From contig DYJD01000049.1 of assembly GCA_020723325.1 (NCBI GenBank), positions 1-35,781 on the forward strand: 35,781 nt of DNA, given 5' to 3'. The stretch is from Desulfosudis oleivorans (GTDB lineage Bacteria; Desulfobacterota; Desulfobacteria; Desulfobacterales; SURF-7). Positions 16,974-25,426 of this stretch are shown piece by piece. Both the position numbers and the translations under genes were made by a program. Under the pieces are notes generated by a model. It did not search any database and was not told the DNA's origin. It saw only the letters and a list, made by a program, of their open reading frames with translations. Every line of letters starts with the position of its first letter. The first letter of the stretch is position 1.

Positions 16974-17282
16974 GGGACCTTCAAAAGCGAATATCGAATA
17001 ACAAACAAGGAACCGCAGAATAATGATAGGGGCGGAAAAATGTTCGCCCCTAACCTCCACCCTCACCCTATAAAAATGAATCAATAGCAATTAACAATTG
17101 GTTGTTGATAATTCTGGCTGCTCATATAACATTGTTCTTGACAATGGCGCGAAGTTGAAGCAAATGGTATACGGGGCAGTGGTTTTCATTCGCGAACGAG
17201 GTTCTCCATCGTTTTTACTGCACTTGAGCGTGCGTTTGGCCCAAAACCGATTACAATTTTACATTCGGAGAAGCTTTTCAGC
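16974..17282. other. Intergenic region with GGGGCG hairpin and short repeat
   Basis: No gene supported. It contains a short piece related to the AATTCGAA repeat family (GCGAATATCGAATAACAAAC, ~16988-17007), a hairpin AGGGGCG-N10-CGCCCCT at 17028-17051 without a T-run, and a lone TTGACA at 17138 without a good -10 box. Confidence 0.45.
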
Positions 17283-19646
17283 ATGGGACATTTTTCGCAA
17301 TCCCAAAGCGGTGTGGAGAAAAACTGGCAATTATCCCTTATTCAGGAAGATGAGGGGGGAGATGCTGCGGGCAGCTCCGAGTCCATTCCCTGGGACCAGC
17401 TTTTCCAGGCCATGCCGCCCATGTGTGCCATTGACCGTGACTATTCCATCTTCAAGATGAATGCCGCTTTCCGGGAACTGGTCGGGCTAACGGATAAATG
17501 TGGAAGCGGGTTGAAGTGCTTTGATATCATGGCCGAGTCCCGTTGCCATACCCCCGAGTGCCCTTTGACCACGGCATTGGCCGGCAAGTCCGTCGCAACT
17601 CAAGAACGGAAAATAGGGACAAGCGCCCAGACGGTTGTTTGTCTGGAGACAAGCAATCCTATCCGAACCCTGGACGGCCAGGTCTTGGGGATTATTAAAA
17701 CCTATTGCGACATCAGCGGCCGCAAGGCGGCTGAGGATGCATTGCGGGAGAGCGAAAAGCGTTTTCAAAGAACCTTGTCGGAGATTGAAGACGGCTATTT
17801 TGAAGTGGATCACAAGGGCAATTTTCTCTATGTGAACAATGCCATCAGTCGTTTTTTCGGCTTCAGCCGCGAAGAGCTGATCGGAATGAACAACCGTCAA
17901 TACATGGACAAGGCCAATGCCAAAAAAGTATTGAATCAGTTCAATCAGGTGTTTGCCACCGGAGAAGGGGCCGGCGGGTTTGAATTCGAGGTGATTGCGA
18001 AAAACGGCAAAACCCGCGCAGCCGAAGGTTCGGTTTCCGTGATGAAGGATGCCGAAGGTCGCCATGTGGGCTTCAGGGGGATCGTGCGGGATGTGTCCAA
18101 GCGCAAAATGGTGGAGGCGGCCCTGCGGGAGTCGGAAGAGAAGTATCGCCTGGTGGTTGAAAATGCAACCGAAGGCATTATCATTGTCCAGAGCGAACAG
18201 ATCAAATACGCCAATCCGCGCATGTGCACCATGTTGGGATATGAGGCGGAAACCTTTCGGAATGTGCCCTTGATCCATTTCCTGCATCCGGATGATCGCA
18301 AAGGGGTGATTGAAATTTGCAGGCGGTTGCTGGGCGGGAAAAGTTCAGCCTCGCCCTTTTCTTTCAAGGCCTACAGTAAAGCCGGCGAGGAGCGCATCCT
18401 GCAATGCAAGGCGGTATTGATCAACTGGGAAAAAAAGCCGGCGATTCTGGTCTTTTTACGGGACATGACCTCCCAATCCATCCTGGAATCCAAGCTGCAG
18501 CATGCCCAGAAAATGGAGGCCATCGGTACCCTGGCCGGCGGCATTGCCCATGATTTTAACAATATCCTCGGTTCCATTGTATTGAACACCGAGCTGGCCC
18601 TGGACGATGTGGAAAAAGGCGGCGAGGCGGAATATTCCTTGGAGCAAGTATTGAACGCCAGTCAGCGGGCCAAAGACCTTGTGGAGCAGATCCTGACGTT
18701 CAGCCGGAATGCCGAAGTGACCCGCAAGCCGTTAAACATCAAAGTGATCGTGAAGGAGACCATCCGGATGCTGCGGGCCATGCTGCCTTCCACCATTGTG
18801 ATCCGGCCCATCGTTGCCGATGATCTGGGTACGATCCTGGCCAACCCCACCCAAATTCAGCAACTGATCATCAATCTGTGCACCAATGCGGCCCATGCCA
18901 TGAGTGAAAAGGGCGGCCCCCTTGAAATCCGTCTGGAAAACACCACCGCCGACAGTATCTCACCGGAAGCAGCCGATTTGCGGGAAGGGGAATATGTACG
19001 CCTGACCGTGGCGGACAGCGGTCACGGCATGACCCCGGAATTCAAGGAACGTATTTTTGATCCCTTTTTTACCACCAAGCGCATCGGCGAGGGCACAGGG
19101 CTCGGCCTTTCGGTTGTCCACGGCATTGTCATCAACCATGAAGGCACCATTCAAGTGGATAGTCAACCCGGGAAGGGGACCAGATTCAATGTGTTTTTTC
19201 CAATAATAAAAGATGACGCCCCGCCCCTGGAAAAATCCCGCAAACAGGCGCCCACCGGTAATAAGCGCATTCTGTTTGCCGATGATGAGGCGGCCCTTTT
19301 GGATGCCACCCAACGGATGCTGGAGCGGCTCGGCTATCACGTTACCTGTGTTCAGAACGGAGGTGACGCGTTTAAGATATTTGAAGGAAACCCGGATGAT
19401 TTTGATCTGGTTATAACGGATATGACCATGCCGTTCATGACCGGTGTAGAGCTGGCTGAAGCGATCCTGCGCTTGCGGCCCAACGTTCCCATCATATTGT
19501 GCACGGGTTTCAATGAACGCATTACCCCGGAAATCGCCAAGTCCATCGGTATCCGGGAATATATGACCAAGCCATATGCCTTACAGGAGATGGCTGAAAC
19601 GATTCAACAGGTATTAAAAGAAAAAAAACCGCCGGAATGCGTCTGA
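17283..19646 (+). CDS. Hybrid histidine kinase with three PAS domains and a receiver
   Basis: A 787-residue soluble sensor kinase; no membrane helix is seen, so it senses cytoplasmic or diffusible signals. Order: cysteine-rich PAS (~38-150), PAS (~155-275), PAS (~280-400), HisKA with phospho-acceptor His423 in GGIAHDFNNILG, HATPase with N-box Asn535, G boxes near 577-608 (VADSGHGM, GEGTGLGLS), and a C-terminal receiver with phospho-acceptor Asp713 and a TKPY lysine. The first PAS has clustered cysteines (C73, C79, C88, C93) that could sense redox or metal. The fused receiver suggests phosphorelay or feedback; no output partner lies next to it, except two PilZ genes downstream. Confidence 0.92.
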   Translation: MGHFSQSQSGVEKNWQLSLIQEDEGGDAAGSSESIPWDQLFQAMPPMCAIDRDYSIFKMNAAFRELVGLTDKCGSGLKCFDIMAESRCHTPECPLTTALAGKSVATQERKIGTSAQTVVCLETSNPIRTLDGQVLGIIKTYCDISGRKAAEDALRESEKRFQRTLSEIEDGYFEVDHKGNFLYVNNAISRFFGFSREELIGMNNRQYMDKANAKKVLNQFNQVFATGEGAGGFEFEVIAKNGKTRAAEGSVSVMKDAEGRHVGFRGIVRDVSKRKMVEAALRESEEKYRLVVENATEGIIIVQSEQIKYANPRMCTMLGYEAETFRNVPLIHFLHPDDRKGVIEICRRLLGGKSSASPFSFKAYSKAGEERILQCKAVLINWEKKPAILVFLRDMTSQSILESKLQHAQKMEAIGTLAGGIAHDFNNILGSIVLNTELALDDVEKGGEAEYSLEQVLNASQRAKDLVEQILTFSRNAEVTRKPLNIKVIVKETIRMLRAMLPSTIVIRPIVADDLGTILANPTQIQQLIINLCTNAAHAMSEKGGPLEIRLENTTADSISPEAADLREGEYVRLTVADSGHGMTPEFKERIFDPFFTTKRIGEGTGLGLSVVHGIVINHEGTIQVDSQPGKGTRFNVFFPIIKDDAPPLEKSRKQAPTGNKRILFADDEAALLDATQRMLERLGYHVTCVQNGGDAFKIFEGNPDDFDLVITDMTMPFMTGVELAEAILRLRPNVPIILCTGFNERITPEIAKSIGIREYMTKPYALQEMAETIQQVLKEKKPPECV

Positions 19647-19752
19647 AATTGTAATCTCGCCAGTTTGTTGGCCAGCGCTCTTCTCCATCCTCCCCGACAT
19701 CCCGGAAATCCTCCTGACGGCGGAAGCATTGCTTGAAAAGGCAGGAAACAAC

Positions 19753-20127
19753 ATGGGTGTACAATTAATAACAGAGCGAAGACAGCACAAGCGCTATCCA
19801 GCTCAACCCGGGACCTATGCTGCCTTCAAGCCGCATTCAAGCCGGCGCGGGCAGATTGTGGATATCAGCATGGGCGGCCTCGCTTTCCACTATATTGCCG
19901 GTAAATGGAAGACCGGCAGGCAATCCCTGGCTATTCTGGTTTATGGCGAGGGAATTTTCCTGAATGATATTCCCTGTGAACCGGTTTCGGATTTCATCAT
20001 CGGCCATTCAAGTCCCTTCAGTGTGACCCCCATTCGGCGTTGCGGTGTTAAATTTCTGGGTTTGAATTCAGAGCAAGCTGAGAAAATAAATCAATTCATT
20101 GCGTGTCACACCATCCGGGATGCATGA
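19753..20127 (+). CDS. PilZ-domain c-di-GMP-binding protein (first)
   Basis: A 124-residue single-domain protein. The PilZ signature is present: RRQHKR near the N-terminus (RxxxR) and DISMGG (D-x-S-x-x-G) about 30 residues later, both required for c-di-GMP binding in this family. The ATG at 19753 is preferred because AGGA lies six bases upstream; the frame also opens with TTG at 19729. It follows the hybrid kinase by 106 bases in the same direction and may act as a c-di-GMP responsive effector. Confidence 0.85.
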   Translation: MGVQLITERRQHKRYPAQPGTYAAFKPHSSRRGQIVDISMGGLAFHYIAGKWKTGRQSLAILVYGEGIFLNDIPCEPVSDFIIGHSSPFSVTPIRRCGVKFLGLNSEQAEKINQFIACHTIRDA

Positions 20128-20181
20128 GTAGACGCGGAGGGAGTGATCTTTCAAGATACCAGGGCATGATTCCCCAAACTC

Positions 20182-20210
20182 TTGACACTGCAAAACCCAT
20201 GGCATATGCT
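20182..20210 (+). promoter_or_regulatory. Candidate promoter for the second PilZ gene
   Basis: TTGACA at 20182-20187, a 17-base spacer and TATGCT at 20205-20210. A leader of about 180 bases would precede the TTG start at 20394. Identified by eye only. Confidence 0.4.
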
Positions 20211-20271
20211 CTTTGTCCGAGAAGCGGTTATCACATTGGAGCATAGATCATCTTTTTTTTAGCGGCTTGGA

Positions 20272-20303
20272 AAAATCCGAAATTCGAATATTCGGATTTA
20301 AAA
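20272..20303. repeat. Short AATTCGAA-family palindrome
   Basis: AAATCCGAA and TTCGGATTT arms meet around ATTCGAATA, forming a near-perfect palindrome. The words match the arms of the long repeats at 9897-10065 and 20817-20986, so this looks like a solo or deleted copy of the same element. Confidence 0.65.
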
Positions 20304-20393
20304 ATTGATGGCCGAGACAATGACTATGCCCCTATCAGCAACAGCAATATATTATATGACTCAGCCTATTACGTTCCCACAAGGAGAATTGAT

Positions 20394-20780
20394 TTGCCTA
20401 TCCGTAAACAGACCAAATATCCTGATGAAAAGCGAAGAGAAGGCAGGGTGGAGTTTTATGCCCAGGTCATATTAAAAGCCGGTGCGTCCGAGATTGTGAC
20501 CAAAACCCTGGCCCAAGATATCAGCATGACCGGAATATTCATCAAAACCAAAAAAAATATACCAGTGGGGCAGGACTGCGATGTTGAAATTTTTTTAAAA
20601 GGCGCCTCCAGCAGAGTGTTGCTCATCATCAAAGGAAAAGTCGCCCGCCATACCAAGACCGGACTCGGAATCGCCTTTAATGGGCTGGAAGTGGACACCT
20701 TCTTTCTGCTCAGCAGCATTTTGAAAAATGCGGTATTGGACCCGGTTACCATCAATAATGAAATTTTCCCGTTTGAATAG
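20394..20780 (+). CDS. PilZ-domain c-di-GMP-binding protein (second)
   Basis: A 128-residue single-domain protein with the PilZ motifs KRREGR (RxxxR type) and DISMTG (D-x-S-x-x-G). A TTG start at 20394 is supported by AAGGAGA seven bases upstream; no ATG or GTG fits. It is not a close duplicate of the first PilZ protein: outside the motifs the two differ strongly. It ends shortly before a long inverted repeat. Confidence 0.85.
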   Translation: MPIRKQTKYPDEKRREGRVEFYAQVILKAGASEIVTKTLAQDISMTGIFIKTKKNIPVGQDCDVEIFLKGASSRVLLIIKGKVARHTKTGLGIAFNGLEVDTFFLLSSILKNAVLDPVTINNEIFPFE

Positions 20781-20816
20781 GAAAACTGTCCAGGCTGCAA
20801 GACTGAAGACTGAAGG

Positions 20817-20986
20817 AAAATCCGAAATTCGAATATCGAAATACGAAACAAATTCGAATTACCTAAATTCTAAATTCAAATAAACAGCCATAGTAAACGA
20901 CCCGGCCTTTGAACCGCTGGTTTTTGGTTTGGTTATTTGATCATTGAAATTTTGAATTTGTTTCGAATTTCGGATTTCGATATTCG
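20817..20986. repeat. Long AATTCGAA-type inverted repeat, copy B
   Basis: Left arm (20817-20880) reads AATCCGAAATTCGAATATCG then AAATACGAAACAAATTCGAA. The right arm (20931-20986) is its imperfect reverse complement, and about 50 unrelated bases separate them. Arm sequences match copy A at 9897-10065. No transposase frame is inside, so it could be a MITE-like or other non-autonomous element. It fills the gap between the PilZ gene and the glycyl radical operon. Confidence 0.75.
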
Positions 20987-21034
20987 CAGTTTCTTTTTTT
21001 GTGACCGTAAAACAATGACCAGTGCCTTTTTTTC

Positions 21035-21062
21035 TTGACGTGGATTTTTAATTCTGGTTAAT
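21035..21062 (+). promoter_or_regulatory. Candidate promoter of the glycyl radical operon
   Basis: TTGACG (21035-21040), a 16-base spacer and GTTAAT (21057-21062). The operator-like palindrome begins two bases after this -10, which would suit repression by the product of the first gene. Confidence 0.4.
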
Positions 21063-21063
21063 C

Positions 21064-21074
21064 TGGTAATACCA
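21064..21074 (+). promoter_or_regulatory. TGGT-N3-ACCA operator for the FadR-type regulator
   Basis: TGGTAATACCA is a perfect TGGT-N3-ACCA palindrome, the core recognised by several FadR-subfamily GntR regulators such as FadR and PdhR. It lies 25 bases before the regulator's start codon. The obvious reading is autoregulation of the whole four-gene operon. Confidence 0.65.
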
Positions 21075-21098
21075 CCAGCCAGAAAAGGAATGATTTGC

Positions 21099-21830
21099 AT
21101 GCTCACTTTGAACGATCTGAAACCAGTGAAAACCGAAAGCCTGAAAGAGATTTGCGCCCATCGATTGGAGGCCTTGATTTTATCCGGAAGCCTGTCTGCC
21201 GGTCAAAAGCTGCCGCCGGAAAGGGACCTGGCCCTACAACTGGGGGTCAGCCGGCCGGTGGTGCATGAGGCCCTGGTGGACATGGCGGCCAAAGGACTGG
21301 TTTCGCTGATCCCACGGGTGGGGACCGTTGTGAATGACTATCGTAAAAAAGGCTCCATCGCCCTGCTCACCTCCTTGTTGAATTACCAAAAGGGCAAACT
21401 GGCGCCCAAGTTACTAGAAGGCTTGTTGGCCATGCGCCTGCTGATCGAGGTGGAAAACGCCCGTTTGGCGGCCTTGAATCGGACGATGGATCAGGTGCGC
21501 GAATTGCAGGAGCTGGTCCGGTTGGAGGAAGAGACCGATCCGCGGGATATAGAAAGACTCACCAGTCTGGACTTTGATTTTCACCACCTGGTCGCCATGG
21601 CCAGCGACAACCAAAGCTATCCCTTGCTCCTGAATTCGTTTAAGCCGGTATACACCAATCTCTCCGGCCAGTTTTTTCGTGATTCCCAAGTCCTTCCAAC
21701 CGTGATCGCCGGCCAGCATGAATTGGCCGATGCCATCGCGGACCAGGAAGATCAACGCGCCATGGCGGCCATGCGGCAGCTCCTCATCCACGGGGAGGAG
21801 CGGCTGCGCGCCGTTATAGCTCAGCCATGA
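21099..21830 (+). CDS. GntR-family (FadR/FCD) transcriptional regulator
   Basis: A 243-residue DNA-binding regulator. The N-terminal winged helix-turn-helix (~12-75) has the GntR signature LPPERDLALQLGVSRPVVHEAL. The C-terminal all-helical FCD domain (~95-235) carries the residues expected for a metal and small-acid effector pocket (for example DFDFHHLVA and a late GQHELADAI segment with histidines). The ATG at 21099 is chosen over 21090 because AAAAGGA is correctly spaced for it. Its stop lies in the ribosome site of the glycyl radical gene 10 bases further on, so it almost certainly controls that operon, sensing its substrate or product. Confidence 0.92.
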   Translation: MLTLNDLKPVKTESLKEICAHRLEALILSGSLSAGQKLPPERDLALQLGVSRPVVHEALVDMAAKGLVSLIPRVGTVVNDYRKKGSIALLTSLLNYQKGKLAPKLLEGLLAMRLLIEVENARLAALNRTMDQVRELQELVRLEEETDPRDIERLTSLDFDFHHLVAMASDNQSYPLLLNSFKPVYTNLSGQFFRDSQVLPTVIAGQHELADAIADQEDQRAMAAMRQLLIHGEERLRAVIAQP

Positions 21831-21840
21831 GGAGGTCTCT

Positions 21841-24354
21841 ATGCATGCCGTTGCCCAAAGAAACCCTGCCCAGGATTTAAAGGCACCCAAAGGTTTATCC
21901 CCGCGCATTCAGTGGCTGCGGGACTATTATTTCAAAGGCGTGGAACGGGCCTGGAACAATGAGTTCACCGCCTGGAGTACCGGCACGCCCTGGGATCTCC
22001 AATTCAACGAGATCACTTATTATATTGTTCCGGAGACCTATCTTTTGCTCCAGACCATGAAAGGTTCCTTTCACCAGGCGGCCCGGCCGGTGACCCTGCC
22101 CCAGGATTTCTGGTCCCGCAGCCTGGTGGAACGCAGGGCCTGGTTTGTGAAGGAAACCATGGTGAAATATGTGCCCAAGGAAATCCTGCCCGGCGATCTG
22201 ATTGCCGGCGGCCGCTTCAATCTCCAGACTTCCATGTGCCTGACCCGCAAGGAAAGAAAGGAATACGACCGTCTGACCATCGGCAAGCATGGCGCCCGCC
22301 ACAAGGTGAAATGGTTTCATGACCATGGTTACGGCAATGCCGGTGCCACCAGTGGGCATCTGGTCCCGGACCATGAACGGGCGCTAGTGCTGGGCTGGAA
22401 GGGGATTTATGCGGATCTGGAATCCAAATACGAACATCTGAACGCAGCCGATCGTAAGGGGCCGGCCGGGGCCCAGTTGCGGGCCATGATGACCGCGGCT
22501 GAGATGCCCAGGGACCTGGCCCAGGCTTACGCCGGTACTTGCAGGGAGCTTGCCGCCCGGGAAAGCCGACCGGAAAGGAAGCAGGAATTGCAAAAGATGG
22601 CGGCCAATTTAGAGCGGGTCCCCTGGGAGCCGGCCCGGACCTTTTGGGAAGCTGTCCAGGCCTTGTGGATCAACCACATGCTGATCATGAGCGATGAAAA
22701 CTATCCCGGGCCGGGGGTTTCCTTTGGCCGCATCGACCAGTATCTGCTGCCCTATTGGGAGTTCTCCCTGAAAAACGGCATGGAGCGGGAATTCGGCAAG
22801 GAAATCCTCAAATGCTTCTGGGTGCACTGCAATACGGCCTATGACGCCATGATCCGCAACGGGCACCAGGGCATCACCGCCGGTTTCGGCCAGCTCATCA
22901 CCCTTTCCGGCCTGGGAAAAGGCGGCGTGGATCTCACCAATGATCTGACCTTTGTCATGCTGGAGGTCATTGATGAAATGAGCCCGATCCTGGAACCCAA
23001 GCCCAATGTGCGTCTGCATCGGCGTTCGTCGGATGATTTGATGGACAAGCTGGTGGACATGATCGCCGCAAGTCAAGGGGCGCCCTTTCTGCTGAATTTT
23101 GATGAACGCGCCATGGCCGGCATGCTGCGCGAGGCCAAGATGATCGGGGCCACGGATCGCATTCATGCCGATAATGTGCATGATTACGCGCCGGTGGGTT
23201 GTCTTGAAAACACCATGGTGGGCAACGACCGTTCCGGAACGGTGGACAACAATCTCAATCTGCTCAAAGCCGTGGAACTGGCCCTTACCGGCGGCCAGGA
23301 CCTGATCCCTTTTAAAAACCCCATGACCGGCAAGACCGAGCCCATCCGCCAGGACGGACCTGCCACCGGCGATTTCACCCGCTTTACTTCCTGGGAAGAT
23401 TTCTGGGCCGCCTATGCAGAGCAAACCCGTTTTATCATCCAAAAATGTGTGGAAGTGCACGAAAGTTCAGAAACTATCCGGGCGCGCTTTTTCCCGACAC
23501 CCTACCTTTCCTGTCTGGTGCGGGGCTGCGCAGCCAAGGCCCGGGATATCACCCAGGGCGGCGCGGAGATCAGTCTCACCACCCTAGAGGCGGTTACCTT
23601 TGCCACCACGGTGGATTCCCTCCTGGCCATCAAATACCTGGTATACGACGAAGGCAAATGCACGGCAACGGAACTGCTCAAGGCCCTCAAGGACAATTGG
23701 GCAGGCCATGAAGTGTTGCAGGCCCTGGCCAAGAACCGGGCGCCCAAATACGGCCGGGACGATGATGCGGCGGATGAAATGGGCCGCAAGGTGATGGATC
23801 TCTGGTGTGGGGAAACCTGGAAGCAGTCCACGGCCGTAACCGGCCGGCGCTACCGGCCGGGGATGTTGAGCTGGAACTACTGGGCCGGCGACGGCTATGT
23901 CATGGCCGCCAGCGCTGACGGGCGGCGGCAAGGGCAGTTTCTCTCCAATGCCATTTGTCCGTCCAATGGGGCTGACATCAACGGTCCCACGGCCAATGCC
24001 AATTCCGTGGGCAAGGTGCTGGGCGGCAAATCACCCGCTGCCGGCGACTGGGGCGAATATTGCAACAGCCTGCCCAACGGCGCCAGCCATACCATCACCT
24101 TCAACCCGGCGATTCTTAAGGATCCGGAACATCGCCTGAAATTCAAGGCGTTTCTGAAAGGTTATGCGGAAAACGGCGGCACGGCCCTGCAGATCAACAT
24201 GCTGGATCCCGCCATGCTGCAGGAGGCCCAAAAGTATCCCCAGGACTACCGGCATCTGCTGGTGCGCGTGACCGGCTACAACGCCTATTTCACCACCGTG
24301 GGCAAGGAATTGCAAAACGAAATCATCCAGCGTGTGAGCCATCAAAAATTTTAG
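21841..24354 (+). CDS. Glycyl radical enzyme of unassigned substrate
   Basis: An 837-residue member of the pyruvate formate-lyase/diol dehydratase-type glycyl radical enzymes, cytoplasmic and destroyed by oxygen. The C-terminal radical loop is RVTGYNAYF with Gly812. The thiyl-radical cysteine is Cys454 in PVGCLENT, with Glu456 in the place of the general base found in eliminating and decarboxylating members (C-x-E). Other family segments are GATSGHLVPDHE (~168-179), GPGVSFGRIDQYLLPYW and KYGRDDD. Neither the small subunits of benzyl/alkylsuccinate synthases or hydroxyphenylacetate decarboxylase nor microcompartment genes are nearby. PFL proper (Cys-Cys) is excluded. The substrate could be a diol, amino-alcohol, sulfonate or acid; I cannot assign it. 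Confidence 0.93.
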   Translation: MHAVAQRNPAQDLKAPKGLSPRIQWLRDYYFKGVERAWNNEFTAWSTGTPWDLQFNEITYYIVPETYLLLQTMKGSFHQAARPVTLPQDFWSRSLVERRAWFVKETMVKYVPKEILPGDLIAGGRFNLQTSMCLTRKERKEYDRLTIGKHGARHKVKWFHDHGYGNAGATSGHLVPDHERALVLGWKGIYADLESKYEHLNAADRKGPAGAQLRAMMTAAEMPRDLAQAYAGTCRELAARESRPERKQELQKMAANLERVPWEPARTFWEAVQALWINHMLIMSDENYPGPGVSFGRIDQYLLPYWEFSLKNGMEREFGKEILKCFWVHCNTAYDAMIRNGHQGITAGFGQLITLSGLGKGGVDLTNDLTFVMLEVIDEMSPILEPKPNVRLHRRSSDDLMDKLVDMIAASQGAPFLLNFDERAMAGMLREAKMIGATDRIHADNVHDYAPVGCLENTMVGNDRSGTVDNNLNLLKAVELALTGGQDLIPFKNPMTGKTEPIRQDGPATGDFTRFTSWEDFWAAYAEQTRFIIQKCVEVHESSETIRARFFPTPYLSCLVRGCAAKARDITQGGAEISLTTLEAVTFATTVDSLLAIKYLVYDEGKCTATELLKALKDNWAGHEVLQALAKNRAPKYGRDDDAADEMGRKVMDLWCGETWKQSTAVTGRRYRPGMLSWNYWAGDGYVMAASADGRRQGQFLSNAICPSNGADINGPTANANSVGKVLGGKSPAAGDWGEYCNSLPNGASHTITFNPAILKDPEHRLKFKAFLKGYAENGGTALQINMLDPAMLQEAQKYPQDYRHLLVRVTGYNAYFTTVGKELQNEIIQRVSHQKF

Positions 24355-24364
24355 GAACCGAGTC

Positions 24365-25414
24365 ATGAATGCCGAGCAGTCATCCCAAACCGAGACCGGC
24401 CGCATTTTCGAAATCCAGCGCATGTCCACCGAGGACGGGCCGGGTATCCGCACCACGGTTTTTTTCAAGGGCTGCAGCCTGAAATGCGATTGGTGTCACA
24501 ATCCGGAAAGTATTTCGCCCCGGCCCCAGGTTCAATGGATCGACTCCCGCTGTATCGCCTGCCGCACCTGTCTAACCGCCTGCCCGGAAAAGGCTCTGAC
24601 CCTGACCGCCGCCGGCATGCGGATCCAGCGGGAGATTTGCAGCAGTTGCGGGGTTTGCGCTGATGTCTGCCCTTCCACGGCCATGGAAATAATTGGAAAA
24701 GAATGGCGGACGGCCGAATTGATCAAGGAAGTGCTCAAGGACCGCGCCTATTTTGACCAGTCCGGCGGCGGCGTCACCCTTTCGGGGGGCGAGCCCGGTC
24801 TCCAGGTCCATTTTGCCGCTGCCTTGCTCAAAGGGCTGCGGGAACACGGAGTGCATACGGCCTTGGATACCTGCGGTCTGTTGTCCCAGGAAGCCCTTGA
24901 GCGCTTGCTGCCCTATACGGTGCTGGTTCTTTACGATCTCAAGATCATGGACCCGGACAAGCACCGCACCCATACAGGCCATTCCAATGAGCGCATCCTG
25001 GGCAACCTGCTGTACACGGCTGAATTTATCCGCCGCCATCTTTACCCCCGTGAATTGTGGCTCCGCACGCCGGTCATTCCCACAGCCACAGCCTCAGAGG
25101 ACAATATCTTCGCCATCGGCCGTTTCATTGCCGAACATCTGGGGGATGTGGTGCAGCGCTGGGACCTGTGCGCTTTCAACAACCTCTGCAAGGACAAATA
25201 CAGCCGATTGGACCGCCGCTGGGCATACGCCGAACAGCCCTTGCTGGAAAAGGCGGTCATGACCAGGCTGTGGGAAGCAGCCCGATCATCGGGGGTGGAG
25301 CCGTCCAGGGTCCATTGGAGCGGCGCAACCCTCTTGGAGCAGGAAAACGCTACAACAACCGCCGCGGCCCTTTCTTCGGAAAAGAGCGCCCCGGCCGAAT
25401 ATCGAAGGTCATGA
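24365..25414 (+). CDS. Glycyl radical enzyme activase (radical SAM, two ferredoxin clusters)
   Basis: A 349-residue radical S-adenosylmethionine enzyme that installs the radical on Gly812 of the preceding enzyme. The CxxxCxxC motif is Cys37, Cys41, Cys44 (FFKGCSLKCDWCHNPES). An inserted ferredoxin-like domain has two cluster motifs, at Cys63/66/69/73 and Cys92/95/98/102; this insertion is typical of activases of the non-PFL glycyl radical enzymes (CutD, BssD, HpdA type). The SAM-binding GGE motif follows (LSGGEPGLQ, ~140). The C-terminal ~30 residues are low-complexity and probably disordered. It starts 10 bases after its partner with TAGGA as ribosome site. Confidence 0.95.
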   Translation: MNAEQSSQTETGRIFEIQRMSTEDGPGIRTTVFFKGCSLKCDWCHNPESISPRPQVQWIDSRCIACRTCLTACPEKALTLTAAGMRIQREICSSCGVCADVCPSTAMEIIGKEWRTAELIKEVLKDRAYFDQSGGGVTLSGGEPGLQVHFAAALLKGLREHGVHTALDTCGLLSQEALERLLPYTVLVLYDLKIMDPDKHRTHTGHSNERILGNLLYTAEFIRRHLYPRELWLRTPVIPTATASEDNIFAIGRFIAEHLGDVVQRWDLCAFNNLCKDKYSRLDRRWAYAEQPLLEKAVMTRLWEAARSSGVEPSRVHWSGATLLEQENATTTAAALSSEKSAPAEYRRS

Positions 25415-25426
25415 AGGAGGAAAAAC

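Noticed and set aside
16053-17090. 345-codon minus-strand frame over the thiolase
   Set aside because: A shadow of a GC-rich gene: rich in H, G and R, with no family motifs, whereas the plus strand encodes a complete thiolase.
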